64,000 nucleotides of DNA. Origin: Primulina eburnea. Taxonomy: Eukaryota; Streptophyta; Magnoliopsida; Lamiales; Gesneriaceae. The stretch lies in the NCBI RefSeq assembly GCF_022965805.1, contig NC_133106.1, positions 34,027,913 to 34,091,912 on the forward strand. Reading direction: 5' to 3'. The notes beneath the pieces were generated by a model. That model searched no databases. It was not told the DNA's origin and worked only from the letters and a program-made list of their open reading frames with translations. Numbering within the stretch: the stretch's first letter is position 1; every line of letters starts with the position of its first letter. This document shows, piece after piece, positions 37,755 to 50,705 of this stretch. The position numbers and the translations under genes were made by a program.

Positions 37755-39118
37755 TTATCTTTCCGGAAACTGTGGAGAAGATGTATGAGAATTAGCCAGT
37801 TCTGAAACAAAATCATCAAAATCTTCTAAACCCGAAAAGAATTCACCGTTCAGTATCAAATCATCGGACATGTCGAAATCATCAGCATCATTTATATCTG
37901 CCATTACTATTTTTCCCTCTTGTTTGATTCTTGGATGAAAATCAACATCAGTTGACGAAAAATGTTGGGTTTTTTTCGAATTGTGGCTGCTCGGTTCCAC
38001 GTCTCTTTCTTGCTTAACAAGAGGCAAGTTTGGTGCTTTTGAAGATGGGAATTTTTGCCGGATTGTTCCGGATAAGGAGTTCCTCCGAGTAGGCTGGCTG
38101 TGGCTGTGCTCTGCGGTGTAGGTTATGATAAACATTCGAGGATCTGCACAGCTTTGCTCCACTTGTTTCCGTGCCAAACAGCCCTTTGAGCTGCTACACC
38201 TGTAATAGCTCCTGTTCACAACATAATTTTTTTTTTTTTTAGTAATTGGCATGATGTAAAAGAACCAAGATGGTGATCTAAGATCACCATTATTTTATGC
38301 ATATGGGAAGTAGAAAAATTCAAGAAATTGACCTTTACATTTCGAAAAAATAAATATGCAGCTATTTTTCAGTTAGGTGATCGAGCTGAAAGGATCTTTT
38401 GCACATTTTAAAATCAATATCGATATGGAACAATAAGATTGATGAGTAACAACTTGAAATAGATCGATTGCACTTATCATGCATGTAAGAAACATTAATT
38501 CTGACCTTGGATATGGTGAACCCTTAATAGGTTTTTGGCCATACTTGCGCCAAGCCCACTTATCAGAAGCAATATCATCTGCAGAAACTTGAATCACCAC
38601 TCGTTTATGCTGATTCTTCCTACATAAAGAACAGGAAAATAAATTTTCTATCAAAAAAATAAATTTAAAAAATATAATTAAAAACCAACGTGTTTATCAC
38701 TATGTAGAGTGAAACTCAAATATTATTCTACAAACCTTCTTTTGTGTTTTGGCGGAGAAACAGCTTTACAAATGCCGTCAGCACAATGAGTCCCCGATAA
38801 TTGATCAGATTCTTGATTCCTCTTATAGTCCTCCGCACCAGTTTTTTGCTCATTTTCTTGAAATTCAAATGGAAACTGTGCAGGAACATGGTAGAATGGC
38901 TTGTAAAGTTCCTCTAATCCATTCCTCGAACCCCTTTCCCCATCGAAAATTTCAGGAAAACTAGCGGAAAACTCATGATCTATCGACTGATAGCCACCCG
39001 AATTGAAGTCGAAAAACAAATTGTCACCATAATCACGATCACATGCATCCATATCAGCAATCTTTGATAAATCACTACTTGATCCTCTGACTATTGCTTG
39101 CAAACTCCAGTCTTCCAT
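37755..39118 (-). CDS. WRKY: WRKY transcription factor, group IIe (WRKY22/27-like)
   Basis: Three exons, complement of 37755-38211, 38506-38619, 38736-39118, all GT-AG and in frame; 317 residues. Start [12 protein letters not shown] matches the conserved N terminus of the WRKY22/27/29 subgroup. A basic stretch ([15 protein letters not shown]) precedes the single WRKY domain: [37 protein letters not shown] and the zinc ligands C-X5-C...H-X-H (last pair in AEHSHSQ). The intron between PYPR and SYYRC is at the position shared by WRKY genes. The C-terminal third is acidic ([25 protein letters not shown]), consistent with an activation region. Such factors bind W-boxes and act in defence and senescence signalling. 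No clear W-box is visible close to its own start. No defect seen. Confidence 0.95.
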
Positions 39119-41834
39119 AACAGCTGCTGCATATTAAGCCATGAAACACGACTCTTGAATAAACTAAATATATAAAATCAATCAAACTTGATAACAGCCG
39201 TTTTCTTGACTGTTCTTCAGCGTGAGGAACGAATATTTTAAAAGACGAATCACATCACCGACGTCTATATACAGACCGTAAATGATTGAATTTTTTTTTG
39301 TTAATTTTCCATATTGCTTGCGTTTGGTTTTTCTTAATTTCGAAAGACGGATCCCAAGTTGGAAAACCAAGAGTGTCACACGCTTTCACCGATATGAATC
39401 AATGTTGTGTTCTCACTTGTTGACGAGGATTGGAGGAATAATAATAAAAAAGTTTTGTCTGAATGGCAGTGATGTTGAAAAAAAAAGGTGATATTTGATC
39501 GTTTATATAATATATTTTTTTTGATGATGTCAGGCAGACGATTGGATTACTCATTTTTTTTTTAAATTATCTCATCAAGTACTGTATTAAAACTGTTACA
39601 CTCAATTATTTTCATTTTCACGACGAAATCTTTAATTTTTTAATTGTTTTTGAATTAATCAAGATATTTAGCATTTAACACTCTCTTTTTTTTATTAGGC
39701 AACCTAGCTCTTAGGTAAGATCATGGAAGAAAGTTACTAATTTTGCTAGGTTTTTATGAGGGTGGGTGCGTCTATTTGTACTTAATTTGTAGGTATAGTA
39801 TGTAATATGTATACACGAATAAGGAGAATAACACAACGAATTTGTGGTGATTATAAAAACTAATATTATTATATTATGGTAAAATAGTATATTTTATAAG
39901 AATTTAAATCTCGTATGAGTTAAATATTATATTTTATATATGGAGTTTTAGGGAGTCCGTTAACTGAAATAATGATATAGATATGCTGCTATACATGCCG
40001 AATATAATGGCCTAACCATAAAAGGCCAAACCTGTCAAAATAAATATTTCAAAAAGTTTTATGTTTTGATCTTTTATTTTTGAAGTTTATTTAAGGTGAT
40101 AGACATGGTTCTATTTCTAAATAATTATACTTTAACTTCTGTTGAGGGTAAATTAATTTTTAAATAATTTTACCATTTTACCTACATATTAGTGTAGCAA
40201 CTTGTGTAAATGAACATGTCAATTAACTGACATATATAGTATATAATAATATTTATTTCCAGAATTAATTAGTCGTTATTCAATAAATTCCCTGAAAAAT
40301 ATGTCATGAAAGATACATTCTTTTTCTTTTAAAAAAAGGGATACATTTTTTGGTAGAGTGCTAGCTTCAACTTACCATAGATACGGGCATATTTATTTCT
40401 TTTCTAGTGAGTTTTTCTTTCTTTCTTTTTTTTTTTTTTTTGTAATTTTACATCTCTAGCTCATTTCAAATTGGGATGTTATGTATTTCATATTTATAAA
40501 TAATATATGTTAACTATATTTTTATAAACTTCTCTTATTATAAAAACATATTTGTTATTTAAAAAAAAAACACAAATGGTCCATCTACCAGAAAAACGTG
40601 AACGAAAATAGATATTATTACCGATGGAAAAATGTGGACCGAATTTATGTAACATGGTTTCAACGCACCATTTACGGTGGCGGACTTAGGGGGGCTTGCA
40701 AGTGGATATGGATATGTATACGCATTAACGTGAACTTTAGGGATTGTAGCTAGAATATAATTGACTACTTTTTTGGACCACGAACAACTCTAAGTTTCCA
40801 TGCCAAATTTATTTGCCTTTACCATACATATATATACACACTTCATTATTCTCTGTATTTGTCTTTATTAATAATTTTAATATATTAATATATCAATCAC
40901 GAATTCTGGATTTAAATTTTAATATTATATTGATGCTCATTAACATGTGTTGTATGCTTATATAGTTATAATATTTATATTTTTTTGTTATTTTTAAATT
41001 AGTGATTTTCTCATTTTTTTAATCAGAAGTGATAGACTATCTAATTTCAATTCAATCTTAATTTTTTTTTAAAACATTTCTTTTATATATAATTAAAAAT
41101 TTACATCAAGGTGAAGCCCATAATGAAATTATGGTATTAATACTCATTATTCTTTTACACAAAAAATAAATAAATAAATGCTTATAAGTAATTTCACTCT
41201 TGTTATCCTAAACTAATATTTCTTTTAAAATCTATAATCTTATCTTTATCTATTTTTTTAAAAAAATAGATAGTCCAATGCTGCTAAAAATATGGGAAAA
41301 AAATTATTTTAAATAAAATATCATATTTAGATATATATTTTAACTATACTAGAACACATCGCTTGTATAAAGAAACTATATACATAGAGATCGAAATGGA
41401 AACTCTGCATTAAAATAAGAGAAACAAAGTCATGATTGTGCATAAATAGAAATATATGATATAATATAAAAATAAAACTTTTTTATGAAATGATTTAAGA
41501 AACGAAGGACTACCACCCACCCCACATGCAATATTAATTCACCTTCTCTTGTTCCACCACCTTGTTCAAATTTCTCTTCGTCCCTTCGGTCGAGCTAGTA
41601 GCTGCATATCAAATAAATTTTTTACCTGGTTTCTATTGAAAATTAGATTTGCAAAAATGAATTTGAATCTAATGCATATTGGAAAATATATGATCTCGTC
41701 GGGATATACTATGTTTTTTCTTTCCAGAATAGAAGAGCTTATTAAGACTAGTATTAATTGATTTTTCTTACAGCATCGACTATAGTGGATGCTGTCCACG
41801 CAATTTTTGTGAAAAAAATTATGTGATTTTTCTG

Positions 41835-42017
41835 GATTATGTCTCTTGTGAGACGGTCTCACGAATATTTATATGTGAGACGGGTCAACCCTACCGATGT
41901 TCACAATAAAAAATAATACTCTTAGTATAAAAAGTAATATTTTTTCATGGATGACCCCAATAAGAGATATGTATCACAAAATACGATTCGTGAGACCGTC
42001 TCACACAAGTTTTTGTC
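41835..42017 (-). mobile_element. GTCTCAC MITE, copy 7, with target duplication
   Basis: 183 bp, reverse. Flanks ATTTTTCTG (41826-41834) and AATTTTCTG (42018-42026) match at eight of nine bases. The left end is slightly altered (gattatgtctcttg). Confidence 0.9.
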
Positions 42018-43007
42018 AATTTTCTGCTGTTGGGGATCGAATTAAAATGATTTGAAGGAATTAATCAAACAAAAGTTGTAGCACATGTCTTTCGTCCTCA
42101 TAAGTTGAGCCCACCGCACTAAACGAAATTCATGTGAGATTGTAATCGAAGGTATTCGAGAATTTTAATTAGTTGTTTGTGCCCACTTATACACGCATGT
42201 GTAGGATGTAGACAGACGTAGAAATAGGATAGGGTAGGCCCGCATGCAAATTAAATTAAAAACAAATGGGCGAAATCTGGCTAGTTGGCGATTTGTTAGA
42301 CGCGGGGGATCTATATATTTTTTCCTTGTAGAAACAAAATAAAAATAAAAATACACATCAGGTCGGTGGATATAATCAAAATTTTAGGCTGGAATCTAAA
42401 TGGGTTTTCATTCAAGTAGATGAGCCCACATCATTTCAAGTCCGCCCTGGAAATTTTTTATTGAGGTGATTGTTGTCTTGATTGTCGATGGTTTTCGCCT
42501 ACGAATATCCCGACATCTCTTTCGTGAAATAGAATAAAGACAGCCCACGAAGAATTTGTTCAGTGGATTTCGTTTATTGTTAGCTAATCATTTGGAGCAG
42601 AAACCATTCAAGGATCTGACTCCCTGATTTAGCTGACCACCCGAATGCCTCATTTCAGGTAGTCTCCGCATCAATGACATACCGAGAAAAATGGCTCTCT
42701 ACACTCAAATCAGCAAGAAATTTCATGATGATTAGCTCCTTTGGTGAAATTGTTTAATTCCTCATATTTCTAACTCTTGTATTCGTAGCTTTAGTCCGGT
42801 TGATTTTTTTTGTTCCTACTTTATATTTTTTTAGCGAATAAACATGTTTTTGTGTCAATTCATATTTCTTTTGTGTGTTCGAGATTTTTGGGAGATTGTA
42901 ACTCACATGGGAATGAAGATTTTGAAGCTATCGATCACTTTAACTTCCAATCATTACTGGACTTCAGAAATAAGAGTAATTTCAGAACGGTTTTTGTACC
43001 ATAAACG

Positions 43008-43126
43008 AAGCCACGGCATAAGCCCAATTAGACAATAGTACTGCATTCATTAATAATCATAGTCATAGCCCAAGCCTAGTTAGCAACCAAACAAAGCCAC
43101 AGCCTAAGCCCAATTAGACAATAGTA
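43008..43126 (+). repeat. Two 33-bp direct repeats 86 bp apart
   Basis: 'aagccacggcataagcccaa...' at 43008-43040 and 'aagccacagcctaagcccaa...' at 43094-43126, both continuing 'ttagacaatagta'. Confidence 0.85.
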
Positions 43127-44018
43127 TTCCATTACTAAATTTACAAAACAAACCAAAATAGGAAATCTGGCTGTTGGAGCTGTTTATCACGAAAATTGCG
43201 GGATTTGTCAGACACGTGATCGTGTCAAAGTTGTGAAATAATCAAACTTCTCTAATCAAATATTGTAGATCTCGATTTGGTCGTACGTTCTAATTCATTC
43301 CAAATGACTCCAAAAAACGAAAACATAAAATGATGAATATGATGAAATTATAGGAGGAATCTATTAACAACATCAAATCTAATTATGTTGCTATGAATTT
43401 GATCAACGTTTTACAAAGAAGATTGGTGAACATATGGAATATTTAGAAGACTTTGCTACTAGAGTCAGAAGTTGAAATAAACAGACATAAAATGGACATA
43501 GAATTCTGCATAGTTTTGTTGTAGCTTATTGTGTTTTATTGTCGATGTCTCTTCTGATTCTTTTCCATGCATCTTGTCTGTCATATTCAGCATGTTAGTT
43601 TGGGCTGTATTCCACGATCTTTCCAAGTTCTTCTATGTTGGGTAGTAGCTTTGACTCATCGCATCGTACTTTTAATTAGCCAATTGCAATTCTTCTAGGC
43701 TTTCATCTGTTGGGTTTTTGCTTATGTATGCGCTTCCATTGTTAGTGGACTTCAAATGATTTGGGCTTTGGAGAATATGGCTCAACAGGAGCATCTTCAC
43801 TCCGACCATATTCAGACATTTTAAGAACAAATTTGCTACAGTTATAAATGGTATTTTATGCTTTCAATTTATTATTATTGAAGCGGGACCGAAGCATTTG
43901 TCTTTGTCGTTTATGGAAAATTAAAAGGAATTCTCCTTTAATTAGAAGAATATGTGTGGATCAAGCTTTTCCTTCTCCCTTTTCTTATACATATCTAGCA
44001 ATATAGAAACAAAGGATT

Positions 44019-44195
44019 CAAACCATAGCGGACCCACTTTCTCCCTTCTCCCTCGTACACAAATATTCATTTATGGAAAGTAATACAACCTAGAATTCAA
44101 GTACACCATTTGTTTCACGAGGCGGAACGGAACATATGAACCTTTTGTTGAGGAGCCGCCATAACTATCCAAACCAAAGCGGACCCACTTTCTCC
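44019..44195 (+). repeat. Two 26-bp direct repeats 151 bp apart
   Basis: 'caaaccatagcggacccac' and 'caaaccaaagcggacccac', each followed by 'tttctcc', at 44019-44044 and 44170-44195. Confidence 0.85.
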
Positions 44196-45621
44196 GAAAG
44201 TAACAGTAGGGCTGCGAATCGCGAGTCCATATTTTTATGAATTGTGACGTCTCTCTGTTTATTTATTTAACAAACAAACGACGAAACTCTCTGACCCAGA
44301 GGAAGTCTCACACAAAGATGCTCAAATTAAATTTGTGCTCTTATTAAAGTTGGACTGGTTGTTGACTTTTCAATTCCTACGTGGCATACCAAACATTCAA
44401 ATTCTAGAATGACAAATATCTGAACCTAACATTCCTTATTATATACACAGGGGGGCTTAAATAATCCCCAAGCTGACACTGCAATTTTTTGTAATTAAAA
44501 ATGTTTTTATCAATATTTTGGCAGCATTTTTATATTATTCGTGACCCAACCTATCTTATAATAAATAAATTTCGTGGAATATAAAATAGTTGATCGGATC
44601 TAGACCCGTCACAAATGGGGCCGGTTTAATGTTGTCCCTAGATTTGAAATTAAACCGGGAGATTATAAAAACCCTAAAAAATGTCGATTTAGAGTAAATA
44701 TCATATTATTAATTTTTTTAAAAAGGTGATGATAAACCATACATGCTAATCTAATGTTGAATCGGGACAACAACTCTATCATTGCTCTTCATTCCATTCG
44801 AACTCATTGTTGGTTCAATAATAGCCATATCTTTAACTCGGTTTGCTGCCGTTTAAGATTTTTATTTTGAACGATTTTTATATAAATATAAACAAACCGT
44901 ATATAGAGAGATGAATGATCTTATTTGTGATAATTTATTCCTCAATTTGTTTCCATAACGTTTTATTTGGTTATATTATCATTCAATATTCCAAGTTTTT
45001 ATAGTCAGAACTGAAAAAAAAATAATTTCGTTATATCTATATTTTTTTATGCATATCATACAAAACTTACAATAATATAACATCCCAAAATTATTAAAGA
45101 ATTTTCCCTCTTATTATCATGGAAAACAATTTTAAAGAACGTGAATGCAGTTGAATTGAAAAAAAAAATGAAATGAATTTTGAACACGAGATAAACTTAA
45201 CAAAAAGAAAAACTCACTCTCAGTAGGAAAAAAATTAGTGTTTTTATTAAATTGTGTATTGTTTGATTATGGCTTTTGAAATTCTGTTTCTTCTTCTGTT
45301 TAAAAATTAAAATATATATATATATTTTTCAATGTTTATCCAAGTGCCAAAAAACCTTGTGTTTTTTTTTTTGTTTGTAAAAAACACTTCAAAAAGTTGG
45401 GTTTATTTAAATTTTTTTTAAAACTACAACTTCTACGATCAAACTCGCATCATCTTGATTTTTCAGTGCGGTTTCCTTTGTTTTAACAAAATGTAAGTCA
45501 TCTGAAACTTGTGTTACTTGTTGGTCGGGCTGCTCTGAACACTGAGGAGAACGGAGAAAGGAAATTAATGGCAAGGGTGGCAATTTTACTCTCAAAATTT
45601 AACAAACATGATATTTATTGT

Positions 45622-46299
45622 TTAATTTTCTGTCCCTATCGTCACTACTTTTGTCGAACAAATTTTCCTCAATTTGTCCCCCACTTTAACCGGATCAACG
45701 TCTCCGATTAAAATTAGTGTATTGTCCCCAACATCCACACCTATATAGTCAACCCCTGCAAAAAAAAAAATGATTAAAAAAGAATAAACTAAGCACAGTT
45801 AATGGTAAAAATACTAAAAATATCCCATTGCCTGTGAATTTAATATTGATCACAACTAATTTTCAAGAAAATAACAATTTTTTAATCTATAAAGTATAGT
45901 CCAAGCAATCCAAAATAAAATCTGCATTCCTTTTTTATTTATGGGTTGCATCATTCTAGCAGTATATATCGCTGACCATGTTCAGAATTTCGATTTGATT
46001 CCACAGAAATAAAACATATATAAAAAGATTATATATTTTTTCTAATCGGTAAATAATTAGGCATTAGTTGAAAATATGTGAAAACACAGAGTTAAAAGAT
46101 GATCGATCACTACCTGGTAAGCAAACTGCTTTCATGGCCTTCTTTCTGTGCTTTTCATCCCTGACTTCCAGGCTCAGCACCATTTTCTGTGTATGTGAAA
46201 ATTGATGAAGTCAAAATTGTGATTAATTAAAAGTCAAAATATTTGGTGTATAAAATTTTCAAGATCATGTTTGTTCGAGAAGGATTTCACCTTTGCCAT
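45622..46299 (-). CDS. Small heavy-metal-associated (HMA)-fold protein
   Basis: Three exons, complement of 45622-45755, 46114-46186 and a 9-nt first exon 46291-46299 (ATGGCAAAG); GT-AG introns and frame all agree; 71 residues. The protein reads MAKKMVLSLEVRDEKHRKKA, MKAVCLPGVDYIGVDVGDNT, LILIGDVDPVKVGDKLRKIC and a short end. This is the beta-alpha-beta-beta-alpha pattern of plant HMA/HIPP-type proteins, whose genes typically have a very short first exon and an intron at the LPG|VD position. The metal-binding CxxC is absent, as in many members of this plant subgroup, and there is no C-terminal CaaX box, so metal binding and prenylation are not supported. Role unknown; relatives are stress-related. 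A TATA box lies upstream on the same strand. Confidence 0.85.
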
Positions 46300-46381
46300 G
46301 TGAGAAATGTTTGATAATTCTTGATTTGGAAGTAGAAGAAAGTTTGAGAATTAGTGAGAAATGAAGGTGAAGATGTTGCTA

Positions 46382-46389
46382 TTTATATA
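46382..46389 (-). promoter_or_regulatory. TATA box of the HMA-fold gene
   Basis: TATATAAA on the minus strand, about 83 bp before the start codon at 46299. Confidence 0.55.
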
Positions 46390-46630
46390 GGGAACAAATA
46401 GAGTCCGCGGCCTCCTTTCAACAAATCACTAGACGCGTGCAGAGGTTTGGTTAACAATTTCTTGACCAATCGAATCGAATTAATTTGATAATTGTCTTCT
46501 ATTATTTCGAAAAACTCTTGAAAAAATGGTAGTTGTGTTTACCAATTTGGCTCTGTTTCCATTAGAATTTTCAAACTAAATAAATGGAAAACAAAGCTTA
46601 ATTCAGAGAAGAAAATAAAAAATTTATACA

Positions 46631-47381
46631 TGATACCCCCGGATTGAGGATGGGCCCCACCTACTCTAGGTAGCCCAAATAGTTAGTGGCCCAGCGTTCA
46701 GGAACTTCTGGAAGGACATCTACGTGGAGGTCATCCAGGAGGTCATCCAGACCGACCTCCCAAAACACCCGTAATCAAGGCAGCAAAGACAGTGCCGAGC
46801 TCCAGAAGCGAGCTCCCATGCCGAGCTCCCACGAGTTTCCGAGCCGACCTCCCATATGACATATTCTCGTCGAGCTCCCTCAGGGTCCAGAGTATGGACG
46901 GGCTCTTGCCTAGGAGAGCTTATATTCAGACATTAACGGGTAGCCCACGGAAATAAGGCCCAAGAGAGTCAAGTCCAATAAGATCTAACCAAATCTAACA
47001 CAAGATCTAATCAAATCTGGCACAAGATATACCAAAATCTTTCAAGATTCTGAAGATCTAAACCTAGCTAATCAGGACTCTATCATTCTTCTATAAATAT
47101 TAGATTTCGTTCATTGTTTATTCATTCATATACACACACTTTCTCAGCACATACATTACTCTCCCAATTTCTGTTATCTGACTTGGGCGTCGGAGGGGCT
47201 ACGCGGGAACAACCTTCCGCCGCCCTTTTAACAGTCTTGTTTGTGCTTCCAGATTTCAAAGGTATGGTCCGAGCTTTACAAGTGAATATCCGACCTCCCA
47301 GCTATCTTTCGAATGTCTTAACCGAGCTCCACCAATGATGATCCGATCTCCCAACTATCATCCCGGATTTCAGCAACATCA
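46631..47381 (+). mobile_element. Solo LTR with TG...CA ends and 5-bp target duplication
   Basis: 751 bp, beginning TGATACCCCCGG and ending TTCAGCAACATCA, flanked on both sides by ATACA (46626-46630 and 47382-47386). It carries many 'gagctc' and 'gacctccc' words, a TATA-like 'tataaatatta' near 47093 and a block 'gcgtcggaggggctacg' near the 3' end. There is no primer-binding site, gag or pol beside it, so this is a solo LTR left by recombination. A truncated relative is at 4551-4827. The family (gypsy or copia) is not settled. Confidence 0.88.
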
Positions 47382-48149
47382 ATACATATTTTGATTCTAT
47401 TGGCTGGGCATTTGTAAAAATTTGAGTTGATTTGATTATTTTGAAAATGTGTTCAACGCCTTTAAAAAAGAAAAATAAAATGTTCAAAACGACTTGACTT
47501 TTGGAAGTCTCCCAGTACAGCGGGTCCATGTACAAATGTTTAATGAGAATATGAGATCGAGCGATCATCTACATGTAATATTAATATTTTTCACTTTAAT
47601 CATTATATATTACAAAATATACTTTTGATATTAAAAAATATTATTTTATCTGACTTAGCATATATTTCACAATATTATTTCATAAATAATTAACAAAAAA
47701 TATACATTTGATGTGAAAAATATATTTTTGATAGTTTTTGTGATCCAAGTATTAGTGAGACGAGCTTAAAAAAAGGATTAGTGAGTCACAAGTTTCGCTA
47801 TTTGAAGACGAACGGTAAGTGTTTAATGCACTTGAATGTTTTGAAACATGTTGTTTTATGGAGATTAACGTTGTTATTTTACTACGTAATTTATAGGGGG
47901 AAAAATATTTGAAAACTTCAATAGTATATCAATTTTAGAAGATAAAAAAATTAAAAATAGCCGACACAATTCCACTAGTATGATTTAAGAAAAATCAACT
48001 CAATCATTCAGAGTTGATTCAAGTTAAATTAAAATTGAGACGAAAGTGTATCAAAATTAGTCAATAAAAACGCCTTGGACACAGTTGATAATTCTATAGC
48101 CAAATTTTCTTCTTCTTCATCTTTTTTTTTTAAATACCAATATATGTTA

Positions 48150-48413
48150 TCTATTCTATTTTATTATAGTTGAACCATCTAAGAAGAATACCAACTTTTT
48201 CTTCTAACTTTATCCTTATATGATACTAATATTATACTTTTGTTTTTTTGTTTTTTTTTTCAAAATTTCAACAAACATTTTTATTTTATTTTTTTTATTT
48301 CAACAATTCAAATATCAATTTTGTCCTTCTATAATTTGACAAATTTCACTTTAGTTCATCGCTAATGATAAAAAAAATTGTACACATACGCATCGCATAT
48401 GCAGAGTAACTAG
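48150..48413 (+). mobile_element. Helitron-like non-autonomous element, copy 2
   Basis: 264 bp starting TCTATTCTATTTTATTATAG and ending in CTAG, with a small hairpin (GCATcgcatATGC) 8-10 bases before the end. It lies between A (48149) and T (48414), the AT target of Helitrons. It is collinear with 32511-32766. There is no Rep/helicase gene. Confidence 0.65.
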
Positions 48414-48848
48414 TATGAATAAATACGTGACTTGCTACTAATAATCTTCCAGATAAAATCTTTCATTGTTCATTTTTTAAATTAGTTCGACTGTGAAACA
48501 ATAAAAATAAACAAGAGTCTCAAATAGATGATAGAACAATTTTTTTTTTTCAAAAAAAGGAAAAACAATGACATATATGGAGCAAAATAATCTGAAACAT
48601 GTCATTTTAGGCTAGAACACGTGATTTTCGTCCAGTAAACAATTCAGATTGTAATAAGTCGCAGTAGTGAACACCAAAAAATAGTGTTATAATTCTTTTT
48701 CTATTGGAAAAAACAAAATATTACGATAGTTCGGCCAAATTTCATACCGAAATATGCCTTAAAGAGTGAACAAGAACCATCCCTCATAATTTCTCAACAA
48801 TAAAAAATTGAAGTTTTCTCCAACCACAGTTTTATACGTGGACCCATG

Positions 48849-49560
48849 TCTGGTTCACACGATAGGCTTCATATAATTTCAAAGCTCCACTTAAAGAGTT
48901 AAATCACACGATTTTCTGTTGAAAATTACTCAAAGCCTATAACAGATTTTATGTTTAAACCATGAATGGCCTGTATCGCACTAAAAAAAAAATTCATCTG
49001 CAGCACACTTTTGCTCAACCTTTATTGCACATAAATTGGCAAATTCAGGCATTGCGGAGAAAATTTTATATCGTGTAGATAGTCTGTTGTGTACTTCAAA
49101 CATTATCGTCGGTGATGCTTTTATCTAGGGTATACAGCCAGACAAGGAAGCTCGAAATAACACGAGAAGCTAAGCAGAAGTCAAATGGAGCGACAAACTA
49201 ACCTGCATCTTCAACCTGCAAGGAAGCTTGGGCAATTTCCAATGCCTCCTCCGCTGAAGAGTGAAGATGCACTATGAAGCTTGGCTTTCTCAATTGAAGG
49301 CTGCTTTCTTGCAAGTTCAGGAAGCAGTTTGAATTCCTATAGAGGGTCAGGGAGGTATCAGTCTCGCAAACAGAGCACGGTACAACAGGCAACATAACAC
49401 GCGATGAATTCAATTGTCATAAAAAATCTCACTTCATTGCTCTCAGATTGAACATTTCTTAAATTTTAAACATGCCTAGAATATTTACTAATTTGTCTGG
49501 TTCACACGATAGGCTTCATATAATTTCAAAGCTCCAACTTAAAGAGTTAAATCACACGAT
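48849..49560 (+). repeat. 64-bp direct repeat, two copies
   Basis: 'tctggttcacacgataggct...' ending 'gttaaatcacacgat' occurs at 48849-48912 and 49496-49560, differing by one base insertion. Confidence 0.9.
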
Positions 49561-49566
49561 AGGTTT

Positions 49567-50117
49567 CTTGCAGACCGTCGCTAATTTAAAATTTGAACTC
49601 ATTTTCCGCGGCGTGCTTATAATATGCATGCCGTGAATAATACTATTGACGGCGTACGATTAATGTACGCCGTTAATTTTTTAATACGATTTTTTTTTTA
49701 AAAAAATGATTTACTTTTTGCAGCACACATAAACTTGCACGTCGTTAATAATACTATTAACGGCGTGCTTTTATGGTGCGCTGTCGTTTATATAATTTAT
49801 TAACAGCACACATAAATGCATGTTGCGGATATTACTATCCGTAGCGTGCTTTAATGGACGCCGTCCATAATAATATCCGCAACGCGCTTTTAATGCACGC
49901 CGTTCATAGTATCAAGTTACTATCCGCAGCGTGCTTTTAATGCACGCCGTCCATAGTAATATCCGCATCGTTTTTTTAATGCACGCCGTTAATAGTATCA
50001 AGTGCAACACTATTAACGGCGCACATATGGGTGCACGTCGCGAAAAGTAGTATTCGCAGCGTGCGTTTAATGCACGCTGTTGATGATGTGCTGCGGAAAA
50101 TCATTTTTCTTGTAGTG
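49567..50117. mobile_element. CACTA (En/Spm)-type element, one end recognised
   Basis: The right end CATTTTTCTTGTAGTG (50102-50117) is the reverse complement of CACTACAAGAAAAATG, the classical plant CACTA terminal repeat. Inside are about a dozen subterminal motifs of the form 'cggcgtgc', 'gcacgccgt' and 'cgcagcgtgc'. The left CACTA end was not found; the element seems truncated on that side. Confidence 0.75.
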
Positions 50118-50158
50118 AGATTACTTGTTCCAACATAACCTAAAATAAACGATTATAA

Positions 50159-50430
50159 TTGATAGTTTACATATATTATATTGACTTCTTTGAGCAACCT
50201 ATTTGTATGACAAGCCTAATTTGTGAAGGAAAGCAACGCACTTCTTTTGCAAACAAATTACTCCCACCAAAAAGATAGAAATACAGAGGATAGTGAAAAT
50301 AGTTCTTATTTGTGTTTTTCGTTTTCAAAATTCAACAGATGTTTCATAGAAAATAAATTCAATTATTTCATTAATTTTTAATTGGCCCATAGAGAGTATA
50401 ACTTTCGGACCATATTATTATATATGGGCT
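50159..50430 (+). repeat. Duplicated segment left of the eIF4A-like gene
   Basis: Matches 54496-54780 in the same orientation: 'ttgatag', 'acttctttgagca', 'gtttgtgaagga'-like, 'aaattactccca', 'agaaaataaattcaa', 'tataactttcgga' and 'atatgggc' in the same order, with many differences. Confidence 0.8.
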
Positions 50431-50567
50431 TTCAAAGAGGGCTGGTTAAATTTATAAGAAGCAATGTGAATAGGGTTGATTCTATAATTAGGCCTACAGA
50501 AGGGTCGGATCCATCTCGGATAGGACGGAACCTCCTCTCCGAGTTTAAATAAAATTGTCTTAAAAAG

Positions 50568-50705
50568 GAATGTCCGAATTAGTAGAGTGCGTGATATCTT
50601 GACAAATTGTCGAGAGTTCGATTCTCTCTACGAAACACTATCTCGACCAAGTCTCACACAGGATTTGTTCTACCGTTTTACTAGAAAACTTGACATTTTT
50701 TAGCA
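50568..50705 (+). mobile_element. tRNA-like / SINE-like sequence
   Basis: Contains an A-box-like 'ttagtagagtgcg' (50579-50591) and a B-box-like 'gagttcgattc' (50614-50624) with a paired T-arm (gagag...ctctc), then a tail and a T run. It does not fold into a full tRNA. No target duplication was found. Confidence 0.4.

Larger units (their letters stand above)
39119..45621. other. Intergenic, 6.5 kb
   Basis: No gene could be supported. Contains MITE copy 7 and two short direct repeats (listed). The 42450-43900 part is less AT-rich and may hold decayed coding sequence, but no protein family could be named. The 39120-39550 part is the WRKY promoter. Confidence 0.55.

Noticed and set aside
42810..43038. 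Two overlapping 64-residue open frames
   Set aside because: No recognisable family, no splice context, offset frames of the same DNA.
47114..47338. 74-residue open frame
   Set aside because: Lies wholly inside the solo LTR and reads through its R/U5-like part.
50568..50640. Functional tRNA gene
   Set aside because: A- and B-box-like words are present but no full cloverleaf or acceptor stem pairs; at best a tRNA-derived SINE.
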